Assembly (NCBI GenBank): GCA_016210295.1 | Contig: JACQUM010000044.1 | Location: 1 to 9,679 of the forward strand | Origin: Chloroflexota bacterium | Lineage (GTDB): Bacteria; Chloroflexota; Dehalococcoidia; UBA6926; JACQUM01 | DNA length: 9,679 nucleotides | Direction: 5' to 3' | Shown here: positions 1 to 6,495 of the stretch, one piece after another | How positions within the stretch are numbered: position 1 is the first letter of the stretch | How the letters are laid out: each line of letters opens with the position of its first letter | The notes under the pieces: generated by a model | What the model was told of the DNA's origin: nothing | The model's database searches: none | Seen by the model: the letters and a program-made list of their open reading frames with translations, nothing else | Translations under genes and position numbers: made by a program

Positions 1-343
1 CCTCCATCTCCACCCCCGTCGGGGCCGTGGTCCGCACGGTCGCCTCTATCTCGATGGAGGACTTGGCCATGTTGGGCGTCAGCTCCACGCCGACGTACGT
101 GAGAGGGAGAGGGTGGCAGAGAGGGATCAGCTCCGGCGTCCGCTTGGCGGCCATGATCCCGGCGATGCGAGCCGTGGAGAGCACGTCGCCCTTGGGCGTC
201 CTGCTCTCCACGACGGCCCTCAAGGTTTCTGAGGACATCGCCACCCGCGCGCGGGCGACAGCTTCCCGTTGCGTGGCAACCTTTCCTCCCACGTCCACCA
301 TCTGCGGGCCCTTTTTTGGATCTATGTGACTCAAACTGCTCAT
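1..343 (-). CDS. moaC: Cyclic pyranopterin monophosphate synthase MoaC (N-terminal part, cut by window edge)
   Basis: MoaC works with MoaA in the first step of molybdenum cofactor synthesis, turning the MoaA product of GTP into cyclic pyranopterin monophosphate in the cytoplasm. The 114 visible residues read from an ATG at 341-343 and leave the window inside the motif GVEME. The block KGDVLSTARIAGI, followed by LIPLCHPL, is the MoaC signature. Lys51, Lys67, His77, Glu112 and Met113 fall at the same numbers as the active-site residues of the E. coli enzyme. The remaining catalytic Asp and Lys lie beyond the left edge, so completeness cannot be judged. The start agrees with the family, and a purine-rich GAGAGG lies just upstream. 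The gene is divergent from the 453-1484 gene and separated from moaA by it. I am very sure of the family. Confidence 0.96.
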   Translation of the reverse strand, partial: MSSLSHIDPKKGPQMVDVGGKVATQREAVARARVAMSSETLRAVVESRTPKGDVLSTARIAGIMAAKRTPELIPLCHPLPLTYVGVELTPNMAKSSIEIEATVRTTAPTGVEME

Positions 344-393
344 CGCGCCTCTCTGGTCGTGACCGCGCCTTGTCCCCGGCGCGTCCGCCACAC

Positions 394-422
394 TGGAAGT
401 CTACACGAGCAGGGCCTATCAT
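394..422 (+). promoter_or_regulatory. Possible promoter for the 453-1484 gene
   Basis: TGGAAG at 394-399 (3 of 6 matches to TTGACA) and TATCAT at 417-422 (5 of 6 matches to TATAAT) are separated by 17 bases. They lie upstream of the strong ribosome binding site at 440-447. Transcription would start near 429. The -35 is weak, so this is a tentative call. The 109-base divergent region also has to hold the moaC promoter, for which I see only poor matches. Confidence 0.3.
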
Positions 423-439
423 GAATCGGGCGACGAGGG

Positions 440-447
440 AAGGAGGT
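440..447 (+). promoter_or_regulatory. Strong ribosome binding site fixing a TTG start
   Basis: AAGGAGGT lies 5 bases upstream of a TTG codon at 453. No ATG or GTG start in that frame has comparable support, and the reading frame downstream begins with the conserved-looking GDPLPWLLEP segment, so this site decides the TTG start. Confidence 0.75.
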
Positions 448-452
448 CCGCA

Positions 453-1484
453 TTGCCCGGCTGGCGCGGCCGTGTGCGTGGCGATCCTCTTCCCTGGCTT
501 CTGGAGCCGGACGAGGCCCAGCCGGGACCCCGCTACTTCGCTTTGCGGGACGTCGTCGGTCTTGCGCCCGATGACCCCATCTTGGCTGAGGCTCGTGCTG
601 CTATCATGGCGTCGGGCCCAGTCCCTACCATCCTCTCTGCTCAGGAGCCTGAAGGCTTTTGGGTGAAGGCCGGTCCCAGCTACGACCCCAAATACCGCGC
701 AACCGTTTGGCAGGTTAGTTTTCTTGCTCAGCTCGGCGCGGACGGCGACACACCACGGGTACGAGCGGCCTGTGACTACATTCTTTCTCACGCCGTGGAG
801 CGGAACTGGGGCTTTTCCGCCAACGCCAAGCCGACCGGTTTCATTCACTGCCTCAGTGGAAACCTGGCGGCGGCGCTCATGGACCTGGGGTGCTGGGAGG
901 ACGTGAGACTTCGGGCGGCGGTGGAATGGGAAGCCCGCGCCATCCTGGGGGAGGGCATCGCCAGCGCCGAGGTGCCCGACGCCAGTCCTCGCTACTATAA
1001 GTCGGGGACATCCGGGCCCTTGTTCGCCTGCGCCGCCAACGGCGGCCTCCCTTGCGGCTGGGGGGCCGTGAAGGCGCTGGCGGCCCTGACGAGGGTGCCC
1101 TCTCAGCAGCGCTCGCCTTTGGTGCAGCGGGCCATCGCCACAGGCGCGTCCTTCCTACTCGGCAAGGACCCCGCCGTGGCCGACTACCCCTTCGCCTATG
1201 GCAACCGCCCCTCCTCGAGCTGGTTCAGGCTGGGTTTCCCCCACGGGTATGTGGCGGACGTCCTGGAGAACGTGCAGGCCCTCGTCGCTGCGGGCCATGG
1301 GCGCGACCCGCGTCTACGCGACGCCTTGGCGTTGATCGAGGGAAAGCAGGACTCCCAGGGCCACTGGAAGCTTGAGTACACCTACAACGGGAAGACCTGG
1401 GTGGACATCGAGACGAAGGGGCAGCCCAGCAAGTGGGTGACCCTGAGGGCGCTTCGAGCTTTGCGGGGCGTGTACGGGGATTGA
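453..1484 (+). CDS. Squalene-cyclase/prenyltransferase-repeat-like protein of unknown function
   Basis: This 343-residue protein starts at TTG behind a near-perfect Shine-Dalgarno. It has two motifs of the form Q-x3-G-x-W, at residues 64-70 (QEPEGFW) and 299-305 (QDSQGHW). These are the QW repeats of the alpha/alpha-barrel squalene cyclase and prenyltransferase superfamily. It is much shorter than a true squalene-hopene cyclase (over 600 residues), and I see no DxDD proton-donor motif, so triterpene cyclisation is unlikely. Several Cys residues (for example in IHCLSG, FACAANG and LPCGWG) suggest buried structure or metal or substrate contacts. There is no signal peptide or membrane segment. 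From memory, similar Chloroflexota proteins are loosely labelled squalene cyclase or even nitrogen fixation protein; nothing here supports the latter. It converges on moaA with a 9-base gap. Function unknown. Confidence 0.8.
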   Translation: MPGWRGRVRGDPLPWLLEPDEAQPGPRYFALRDVVGLAPDDPILAEARAAIMASGPVPTILSAQEPEGFWVKAGPSYDPKYRATVWQVSFLAQLGADGDTPRVRAACDYILSHAVERNWGFSANAKPTGFIHCLSGNLAAALMDLGCWEDVRLRAAVEWEARAILGEGIASAEVPDASPRYYKSGTSGPLFACAANGGLPCGWGAVKALAALTRVPSQQRSPLVQRAIATGASFLLGKDPAVADYPFAYGNRPSSSWFRLGFPHGYVADVLENVQALVAAGHGRDPRLRDALALIEGKQDSQGHWKLEYTYNGKTWVDIETKGQPSKWVTLRALRALRGVYGD

Positions 1485-1493
1485 GCGGCGCTG

Positions 1494-2513
1494 CTACCCG
1501 CCGATTCTGTACATCTCCACCTTGGAGCCGGGACGTTGTCGCAGCGCCGCCGTCTCTGCGGTCCGCTCCTCGGAGTAGCGGTCGGTGCGCGCCCCCCAGA
1601 CGCGGGTGATGATGGCTTCTAGCTCCGCGTCGGTATCTCCGGCGCGCATGGGGCCGCGCAGGTCGCGCCCGTCGCCGGCAAAGAGGCAGGTGTAGAGCTT
1701 CCCGTCGGTGGAGAGCCGGGCACGGGTGCAGTCGGAGCAGAAGGGTTCGCTGACCGAGGAGATGAACCCGATCTCCCCCGAGCCGTCGGCGTAGCGGTAG
1801 CGGTCCGCCACCTCGCCGCGATAGTTCTTCCCCGCGGGCTCGATGGGCATCTCGGCGTTGATGCGCTCCGCCATCTCGCGGGAAGGAACGACCTGCTCCA
1901 GCTTCCAGCCGTTCACCGTCCCCACGTCCATGTACTCGATGAAGCGGACCACCTTGTCCGTCCCCTTGAAGCGGCGGGCTGTCTCCACGGCGGTGTGGTC
2001 GTTCAGGCCGCGCACGACGACGGTGTTGATCTTGATGGGCCCCAGTCCGGCCTCCTCGGCGGCGCGGATCCCCTGGAGGACACGCTCGGCGCCGAAGCCG
2101 CGACCGTTCATTTCGCCGAAGACGTGGTCGTCCAGGCTGTCCAGGCTCACGGTCACGCGCTTGAGCCCGGCCTCCTTGAGCGGACGGGCCATCTGGGCGA
2201 GGAGGTAGCCGTTGGTGGTGAGGGAGAGGTCTTCGACGCCTGTGATGGCGGCGAGCATGGCCACCAGCTTGGGCAGGTCGGCGCGAAGCAGCGGCTCGCC
2301 GCCGGTGAGACGTATTTTGGTGACTCCCAGGCGCACGAAGATGCGGGCGAGACGCACGATCTCCTCGAAGGATAGAATCTGGTCGCGGGGGAGGAACTCG
2401 TACCGTTCCCCGAAGACCTCGGCGGGCATGCAGTAGCGGCAGCGGAAATTGCAGCGGTCGGTGACGGAGATGCGCAGGTCTCTCAACGGCCTGCGGAACT
2501 GGTCTTGAAGCAT
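1494..2513 (-). CDS. moaA: GTP 3',8-cyclase MoaA (radical SAM)
   Basis: MoaA is the radical S-adenosylmethionine enzyme that rearranges GTP to 3',8-cyclo-7,8-dihydro-GTP, the substrate of MoaC, to start molybdopterin synthesis. The 339-residue protein carries the radical SAM cluster motif CNFRCRYC (Cys21, Cys25, Cys28) and the SAM-binding TGGEPLLR at 70-77. The C-terminal second iron-sulfur site, which binds GTP, is present as Cys259, Cys262 and Cys276. The chain ends in the Gly-Gly dipeptide typical of active MoaA. Length is normal and nothing is missing. The ATG directly abuts the rdgB stop (TAG-ATG), and a GAGGGAG inside the rdgB end serves as ribosome binding site, so translation is probably coupled. 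It is the last gene of the fbp-rdgB-moaA unit. Confidence 0.97.
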   Translation of the reverse strand: MLQDQFRRPLRDLRISVTDRCNFRCRYCMPAEVFGERYEFLPRDQILSFEEIVRLARIFVRLGVTKIRLTGGEPLLRADLPKLVAMLAAITGVEDLSLTTNGYLLAQMARPLKEAGLKRVTVSLDSLDDHVFGEMNGRGFGAERVLQGIRAAEEAGLGPIKINTVVVRGLNDHTAVETARRFKGTDKVVRFIEYMDVGTVNGWKLEQVVPSREMAERINAEMPIEPAGKNYRGEVADRYRYADGSGEIGFISSVSEPFCSDCTRARLSTDGKLYTCLFAGDGRDLRGPMRAGDTDAELEAIITRVWGARTDRYSEERTAETAALRQRPGSKVEMYRIGG

Positions 2514-3122
2514 CTACCGGGCTCCCTCTCGGGCGGCGATCCTTTGCAGGAGACGCCTGGCTTTCCGCGCCGCAGCGCCCCGATGGCTGACCTTGTTCTT
2601 GGCCTCCGGCGGCAGCTCGGCCAGGGTTGCGTGGAGTTCCGGGATGAGGAAGACGGGGTCGTAGCCGAACCCTCCCTTGCCTCGGGGCTCCAGGGCGATG
2701 GCGCCGCGCCGCTCTCCTCTCATGTGGAACACCTTTCCTTCAGGGGCGGCCACCGCGATGACACAGCGAAAGGTGGCCCCGCGTTCCTCCGAAGGTACCT
2801 GTTCCATTCTACGCAAAAGGTACGCTACGCGCATGGGGTCGGTAGCGTCGGGGCCAGCGTAGCGGGCGGTGTGAACGCCAGGCTCTCCACTCAGGGCGTC
2901 GACGAAGAGGCCGGAGTCGTCTGCGAGGGCGAGGAGACCGCTAGCCTGGGCGAAGGCCCGCGCCTTGAGGCCGGCGTTCTCCTCCAGGGTCTTCCCGGTC
3001 TCCTCCACCTCTAGGACGAGGCCCTCCTGGGCCGGCGTGGTCACCTCGAGGGGCAGGCCAGCGAGGAGGGCCTGGTACTCGGCGATCTTGCCGCGGTTGT
3101 TCGTCGCGAGGAGGAGCTTCAC
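2514..3122 (-). CDS. rdgB: XTP/dITP (non-canonical purine NTP) pyrophosphatase, RdgB/HAM1 family
   Basis: This house-cleaning enzyme hydrolyses XTP, ITP and dITP to the monophosphate plus pyrophosphate and keeps deaminated purines out of nucleic acids. All family motifs are present in the 202-residue protein: ATNNRGK at 6-12 (phosphate binding), LEENAGLKA near 46-54, ADDSGL at 67-72 with the metal and catalytic Asp68 and Asp69, GEPGVHTARYAG at 79-90, GFGYDPVF at 151-158 and the base-recognition KNKVSHRG at 175-182. Translation starts at a GTG (3120-3122), which fits the usual MKLLLATNN-type start. The 13 bases between fbp and this GTG contain no clear Shine-Dalgarno, so it may depend on ribosomes finishing fbp. 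It sits between fbp and moaA in one operon. Confidence 0.97.
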   Translation of the reverse strand: MKLLLATNNRGKIAEYQALLAGLPLEVTTPAQEGLVLEVEETGKTLEENAGLKARAFAQASGLLALADDSGLFVDALSGEPGVHTARYAGPDATDPMRVAYLLRRMEQVPSEERGATFRCVIAVAAPEGKVFHMRGERRGAIALEPRGKGGFGYDPVFLIPELHATLAELPPEAKNKVSHRGAAARKARRLLQRIAAREGAR

Positions 3123-3135
3123 CCCGGCGGCGCGT

Positions 3136-4323
3136 TTACCCCTTCGCAGCGACCTTGTTGCCCTTGCGAGCGCTGCCGTTCGCCTTGACTTGGCCGTCGC
3201 GGAAGGCGAACTGGCCCAGCAGGCCGGTGACGGTGTCCCGGAAGCCGCTGTACTCCAGCTCGTGGTACGGGAGCATGGCGGCGCCGGACCAGCCCTGGTC
3301 CCGCATGGCCAGGGCCTTCAGCTGGGCCTTGGCCCGCACCTCGTCCCACGCGGGGTTGTCGAAGAAGTCGATGAAGGAATCGGAGAAGCGGCCGTCGGCG
3401 TCTATGGAGAAGCCGGTGGCGGAGACGAGGGGCAGGCAGTAGGTGCCGGTGACGGCGGTGTTGATGGGGACGGGCATGAGAGGCATCACGTGGGAGCCCC
3501 GGGCGTCCCCACCCACGTAATGGGCCTTGGTGAAGGGGGAGACGATCTCCTCGGGGGCGGGGAAGATCCCCTGGTTGCGCACCAGGGCCACGGGGTCGTC
3601 CTTGCCAGTGTAGGTCCCCGCGATGTTGTGGAGGCGCGTCGCGGAGATGGCGGCGGCGGGCTCGTCGTAGGTCCGAGAGGTGATGGTGTCGATGGCGAAA
3701 CGCTCGTTGTCCCGGAGCAGCATGGAGATCTTGTAGTAGTCCTCGGGGGCGTTCAGGGAGATCAGGCTGTCCCCCTGGGCGTTGTCCATGTCGATGATGT
3801 GGAAGGTGAAGCCTTTGATCAACTTGGGCAGCATGAGGCCGGCGCAGTACATGGGATCGGCGAAGGCTAGGAAGAGAGGCAGGTTGTAGGCTCCCGGGCC
3901 GCACTTGTCGGCGGCGAACATCATGAAGGACTCCGCCGGGCGCACCTTGTTGGTCTTGACGACATCGTGGTTGAACTCCAACTCCGCTACCGCCGGGCCG
4001 GCGCCCCTGATGTTTCCGGAAGGGGCGTCCTTAAGGAGGTCCTGGCCCGCGCCGTAGAGACCGTACTTGGCGGCGATGCCTGCGGCCTTGAGGAAAGTGT
4101 TCCAGGCGAACTGGTGGACGTCGAAGTCGCCCGGTCCGCGCGTGTGAGTCACCAGCAGGGCGATGTCGTCGCCGGTGTGGGAGACGGAGCCATCTATGAG
4201 CAGCCCCTTCCTGATTGCTTCCTTCACTGCGGCCTCGGAGGCCGCGAGCATGTGCCGGGACGGCTTGGTGTGGCCACCAATGGACCCGACATCGGCTTTC
4301 AGAATGGATACGGTGAGCTTCAT
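3136..4323 (-). CDS. fbp: Bifunctional fructose-1,6-bisphosphate aldolase/phosphatase (archaeal type, class V FBPase)
   Basis: This enzyme condenses dihydroxyacetone phosphate and glyceraldehyde 3-phosphate and then dephosphorylates the product to fructose 6-phosphate, giving one-way gluconeogenesis. The 395-residue chain shows the family landmarks: Asp11 and His18 in the N-terminal block (LKADVGSIGGHTKPS), Asp52-Asp53, Gln94 in YGAGQD, Asp139-Lys140 in FAADKCGPG, and YTGKDDP at 238-244. In that last motif Tyr238 and Lys241 match the aldolase acid/base Tyr and the Schiff-base Lys of characterised archaeal enzymes; Tyr358 in LEYSG matches a third active-site Tyr. The ATG at 4321-4323 is chosen over an upstream in-frame start because it gives the conserved N terminus and has AAGGGGGG about 7 bases ahead. 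The last 18 residues are a Lys- and Gly-rich tail. First gene of the fbp-rdgB-moaA unit. Confidence 0.96.
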   Translation of the reverse strand: MKLTVSILKADVGSIGGHTKPSRHMLAASEAAVKEAIRKGLLIDGSVSHTGDDIALLVTHTRGPGDFDVHQFAWNTFLKAAGIAAKYGLYGAGQDLLKDAPSGNIRGAGPAVAELEFNHDVVKTNKVRPAESFMMFAADKCGPGAYNLPLFLAFADPMYCAGLMLPKLIKGFTFHIIDMDNAQGDSLISLNAPEDYYKISMLLRDNERFAIDTITSRTYDEPAAAISATRLHNIAGTYTGKDDPVALVRNQGIFPAPEEIVSPFTKAHYVGGDARGSHVMPLMPVPINTAVTGTYCLPLVSATGFSIDADGRFSDSFIDFFDNPAWDEVRAKAQLKALAMRDQGWSGAAMLPYHELEYSGFRDTVTGLLGQFAFRDGQVKANGSARKGNKVAAKG

Positions 4324-4385
4324 CGCTGTTCCCCCCTTCGTGAAGCGTTGGTGGTCCCTCTGCCCATGTCGAGCCGTCGCGTGGC

Positions 4386-4403
4386 CCTGCGCTGACACGC
4401 AGG
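4386..4403 (-). repeat. Inverted repeat in the fbp leader
   Basis: CCTGCG (4386-4391) and CGCAGG (4398-4403) form a perfect 6-bp inverted repeat around a 6-base spacer. It lies just downstream of the predicted fbp transcription start near 4408. It could be an operator or a 5'-end mRNA hairpin. No regulator can be named from the sequence. Confidence 0.4.
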
Positions 4404-4414
4404 AGACCATCGTC

Positions 4415-4444
4415 ACTATAAACCGTGCGCTTGCGGCCCGTCAA
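4415..4444 (-). promoter_or_regulatory. Sigma-70-type promoter for fbp-rdgB-moaA
   Basis: On the minus strand, TTGACG (4439-4444; 5 of 6 consensus bases) and TATAGT (4415-4420; 5 of 6) are spaced by 18 bases. Transcription should start near 4408, giving a leader of about 85 bases before fbp. This is the best two-box promoter in the window. It is divergent from the pduO promoter about 45 bases away. Confidence 0.65.
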
Positions 4445-4486
4445 CCTTCTGCGGGCCTCTTCTTCGGGCTGAGGAGCCGTGGCCGT

Positions 4487-4495
4487 TGCTATAAT
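4487..4495 (+). promoter_or_regulatory. Extended -10 promoter for pduO-hydrolase-hisHA
   Basis: TGCTATAAT is a perfect extended -10 (TGn followed by consensus TATAAT at 4490-4495). No acceptable -35 is found 16-18 bases upstream, as is normal for this promoter class. The start point would be near 4502, leaving about 16 bases before the pduO ATG. This also argues against the longer upstream start of that frame, which would lie before the transcription start. Confidence 0.65.
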
Positions 4496-4517
4496 GGCTC
4501 CGTCGGCGAGGTTTCGG

Positions 4518-5072
4518 ATGAAGATTTACACCAGGCGGGGCGACGCAGGAGAGACCGGGCTCCTGTACGGAGGGCGGGTCAAGAAGACCCATCCCCGGAC
4601 AGAGGCCTATGGGACGGTGGACGAAGCCGTCTCCGCTCTCGGCTTCGCCCGAGCCCACTCCCAGGACGAGCGCGTCCGTCAGATAGTGAAGAGAGTCCAG
4701 ACGGAGCTCTTCGTCGTCGCCTCGGAGCTGGCCACCGACGACGCCTACTACGATCGCCTCCTGAAACATTTCAAGCCCGTGGCGCCGGATATGGTGACCC
4801 AGTTGGAGCGGTACATCGACGAGCTGACCGCGCAGGTCGAGATGCCCCGCGCCTTCATCGTCCCTGGTGCCTCCGTGGCCTCCGCAGCGCTCGACGTGGC
4901 CCGGGCCGTGATCCGGCGCGCCGAGCGGAAGACTGTCGCTCTCCAGGAGGCGGGGATGCTCCGCAACCCCGAGGTCCTCCGTTACGTGAACCGCTTGGCT
5001 GACCTGCTCTTCGTTCTCGCCAGGTACGAAGACCGGCGCCTCCCACAGGAGCTCCTGACGGGAGATGGATAG
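4518..5072 (+). CDS. pduO: ATP:cob(I)alamin adenosyltransferase, PduO type
   Basis: The enzyme transfers the adenosyl group of ATP to cob(I)alamin to make adenosylcobalamin. The 184-residue protein is standard length and has the ATP-binding N terminus (YTRRGDAGETGLLYGG at 4-19), then RVKK and EAYGTVDE with Asp35, which forms the subunit-interface salt bridge in this family. The C-terminal part has Phe113 and the ARAVIRRAER helix at 128-137, then NRLADLLFVLAR. The Arg129, Arg133, Arg134 and Glu136 positions correspond to residues mutated in human MMAB disease. A residue that is usually His in the LHxAR motif is Asp126 here. The ATG at 4518 is preferred over an in-frame GTG at 4479 because of the conserved start, the GAGGT upstream and the promoter position. 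No cobalamin riboswitch is visible. First gene of the plus operon. Confidence 0.95.
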   Translation: MKIYTRRGDAGETGLLYGGRVKKTHPRTEAYGTVDEAVSALGFARAHSQDERVRQIVKRVQTELFVVASELATDDAYYDRLLKHFKPVAPDMVTQLERYIDELTAQVEMPRAFIVPGASVASAALDVARAVIRRAERKTVALQEAGMLRNPEVLRYVNRLADLLFVLARYEDRRLPQELLTGDG

Positions 5073-5853
5073 AAAGCGCCTCTTAGGTATCATCTTCGCA
5101 GCCGGCATGGCCCTTATCATCGGCTTCGGGACTTGTCTCCCCTTCGCCGACCAGCTTCTCGCTCCTCCTACCCCCACGCCGAGCCCGGAGGCGACGCCTC
5201 AGGCCACAACGCCGCCGCCTCTAGACCGCGTGGCTTTTCGGACGACGGACGGGGTCCTTCTGGAAGGGCGTCTGTACGACGGCGGAGGCATGACGGGAGT
5301 CGTCCTTGCCCACATGTTTCCTGCGGACCAGGAGAGCTGGGCGCCCTTCGCCGAGACGCTGAAGGCGCGGGGATACAAAGCTTTGATCTTCAATTTCCGT
5401 GGCTACGGCCGCTCTGGGGGGAACCGCCAGGTCAGCCAGATCGACAAGGATGTGGAGGGGGCCATCGCCTACCTGCGAGGACAGGGCATCCATCGGATCT
5501 TTGTGGTCGGGGCCAGCATGGGCGGGACGGCCTCCGTCATCGCCGGCAACCGGCAGGAGGTGGCCGGAGTGGTCACCCTCTCCTCGCCGCGCATCTTTCA
5601 GGGCCTCGACGCCACCCAGGCAGGGATGGGGCTCAAGGTACCCGGCCTCTTCGTCGCCGCTGAGGACGATGGCCAGGCGCCGGTGGATGCCCGGTGGTTC
5701 CAGGGCAACGCCGCCGGGCCCGCCCGCGCCCTCGTCGTCTCGGGAGACGCCCACGGGACCAACATCTTCGGCGCCCCCACGGGCGACCAGGCGCGGGAGA
5801 GCCTTCTTTCGTTCCTGGAGGACCCTGTCAAGGCTGTTGGCGGAGGCGGCTGA
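5065..5853 (+). CDS. Exported or membrane-anchored alpha/beta hydrolase
   Basis: This 262-residue protein has a basic N terminus (MDRKR), a hydrophobic stretch at about 6-23 and a Pro/Thr-rich linker at about 34-52, then an alpha/beta-hydrolase domain. That points to a catalytic domain held outside the membrane. The likely triad is Ser151 in the nucleophile elbow GASMGG, Asp201 or Asp202 in AAEDDG, and His230 in GDAHGT. The HMFPAD segment near 83-88 is at the usual oxyanion-hole position, and NFRGYGRSGG follows as in dienelactone-hydrolase-like and lysophospholipase-like members. Cys24 follows the hydrophobic stretch but the preceding residue is Thr, so a lipobox is doubtful. It overlaps the pduO end by 8 bases and the hisH start by 1 base, so it is co-translated with them. 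The substrate is unknown, and nothing links it chemically to cobalamin or histidine. Confidence 0.88.
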   Translation: MDRKRLLGIIFAAGMALIIGFGTCLPFADQLLAPPTPTPSPEATPQATTPPPLDRVAFRTTDGVLLEGRLYDGGGMTGVVLAHMFPADQESWAPFAETLKARGYKALIFNFRGYGRSGGNRQVSQIDKDVEGAIAYLRGQGIHRIFVVGASMGGTASVIAGNRQEVAGVVTLSSPRIFQGLDATQAGMGLKVPGLFVAAEDDGQAPVDARWFQGNAAGPARALVVSGDAHGTNIFGAPTGDQARESLLSFLEDPVKAVGGGG

Positions 5854-6479
5854 TGGCCGGCCTGTGCGTCGCCATCATCGACTACGGGGCGGGCAACCTG
5901 CGCTCGGTGGCCAAGGCCATGGAGCGCCTGGGACACGTGCCTGTAGTCACATCCGATCCCAAGGTGGTCCGCGGCTCGGACGTCGTGGTCTTCCCGGGAC
6001 AGGGGATCGCTGGCCCCGCCATGGAGCGCCTCCGGGTCGATGGCCTCGTGACGGCGCTGAAGGAGGCTGTGGCCGCCGGCCACCCTCTCTTCGGCGTCTG
6101 CCTGGGGCTCCAGCTCCTCTTCGACATGAGCGAGGAGGGGGACACGCCGTGCCTGGGCATCCTGCCGGGCCGCGTCGTCCGCTTCTCGCGGGACCTCAAG
6201 GTCCCCCACATGGGCTGGAACTCCGTCCGGCAGCGAACGGAGCACCCCATCTTCCCGGGCGTCCCGGACGGGGCCCAGTTCTACTTCGTCCACAGCTACT
6301 ATCCTGTCCTGGAGGACCCTAGCGTCGTTCTGGGGGAGACGGAGTACGGGGTGACCTTCGCCAGCGTGGTGGGCCGGGGCAACCTGGTGGCGACCCAGTT
6401 CCATCCCGAGAAGAGCGGCGAGGCGGGGCTTCTCCTCTACCAGAACTTCTTCCGCATGGTCAAGGGAGAGGCAGGGTAG
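5853..6479 (+). CDS. hisH: Imidazole glycerol phosphate synthase, glutamine amidotransferase subunit HisH
   Basis: HisH hydrolyses glutamine and channels ammonia to HisF, which makes imidazole glycerol phosphate and AICAR in histidine synthesis. The 208-residue protein begins with the typical IIDYGAGNLRSV (residues 8-19). It has the nucleophile Cys83 in GVCLGLQ, and His184 and Glu186 in QFHPEKSG complete the class I amidotransferase triad. The oxyanion-strand motif is PGQG rather than the common PGVG. PHMGWN and the FVHSYY segment are also typical. The ATG at 5853 overlaps the upstream stop (TGATG) and gives the conserved N terminus; the frame is open further upstream but has no family similarity there. 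hisA follows after 16 bases. Confidence 0.97.
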   Translation: MAGLCVAIIDYGAGNLRSVAKAMERLGHVPVVTSDPKVVRGSDVVVFPGQGIAGPAMERLRVDGLVTALKEAVAAGHPLFGVCLGLQLLFDMSEEGDTPCLGILPGRVVRFSRDLKVPHMGWNSVRQRTEHPIFPGVPDGAQFYFVHSYYPVLEDPSVVLGETEYGVTFASVVGRGNLVATQFHPEKSGEAGLLLYQNFFRMVKGEAG

Positions 6480-6495
6480 GGAGCGGGGGAGCCCT

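Noticed and set aside
453..1484. Calling the QW-motif protein a nitrogen fixation protein NifH
   Set aside because: It has no P-loop or nitrogenase iron protein Cys motifs, so a label of that kind, sometimes seen on such proteins, is not supported by the sequence.
3119..3904. Long minus-strand frame of 261 codons antisense-shifted within fbp
   Set aside because: It is rich in Arg, His and Pro with no family motif, as expected for an out-of-frame shadow of a GC-rich gene; fbp in the other frame has full motif support.
4324..4416. Longer fbp start using an upstream in-frame ATG
   Set aside because: The extra 31 residues have no family similarity, the family N terminus begins exactly at 4323, and that ATG has a good ribosome binding site. 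The upstream ATG lies within the predicted promoter.
4479..4517. Longer pduO start at GTG 4479
   Set aside because: It would begin upstream of the TATAAT box that drives the gene, and the family start is at 4518.
4324..4517. Cobalamin riboswitch upstream of pduO
   Set aside because: The predicted leader is only about 16 bases, and no B12-box-like conserved sequence is seen in the divergent region.
5065..5136. Lipoprotein signal with Cys24 as lipidation site in the hydrolase
   Set aside because: The residues before Cys are Phe-Gly-Thr. Thr directly before Cys and Phe at -3 fit a lipobox poorly, so a plain signal anchor is more likely.
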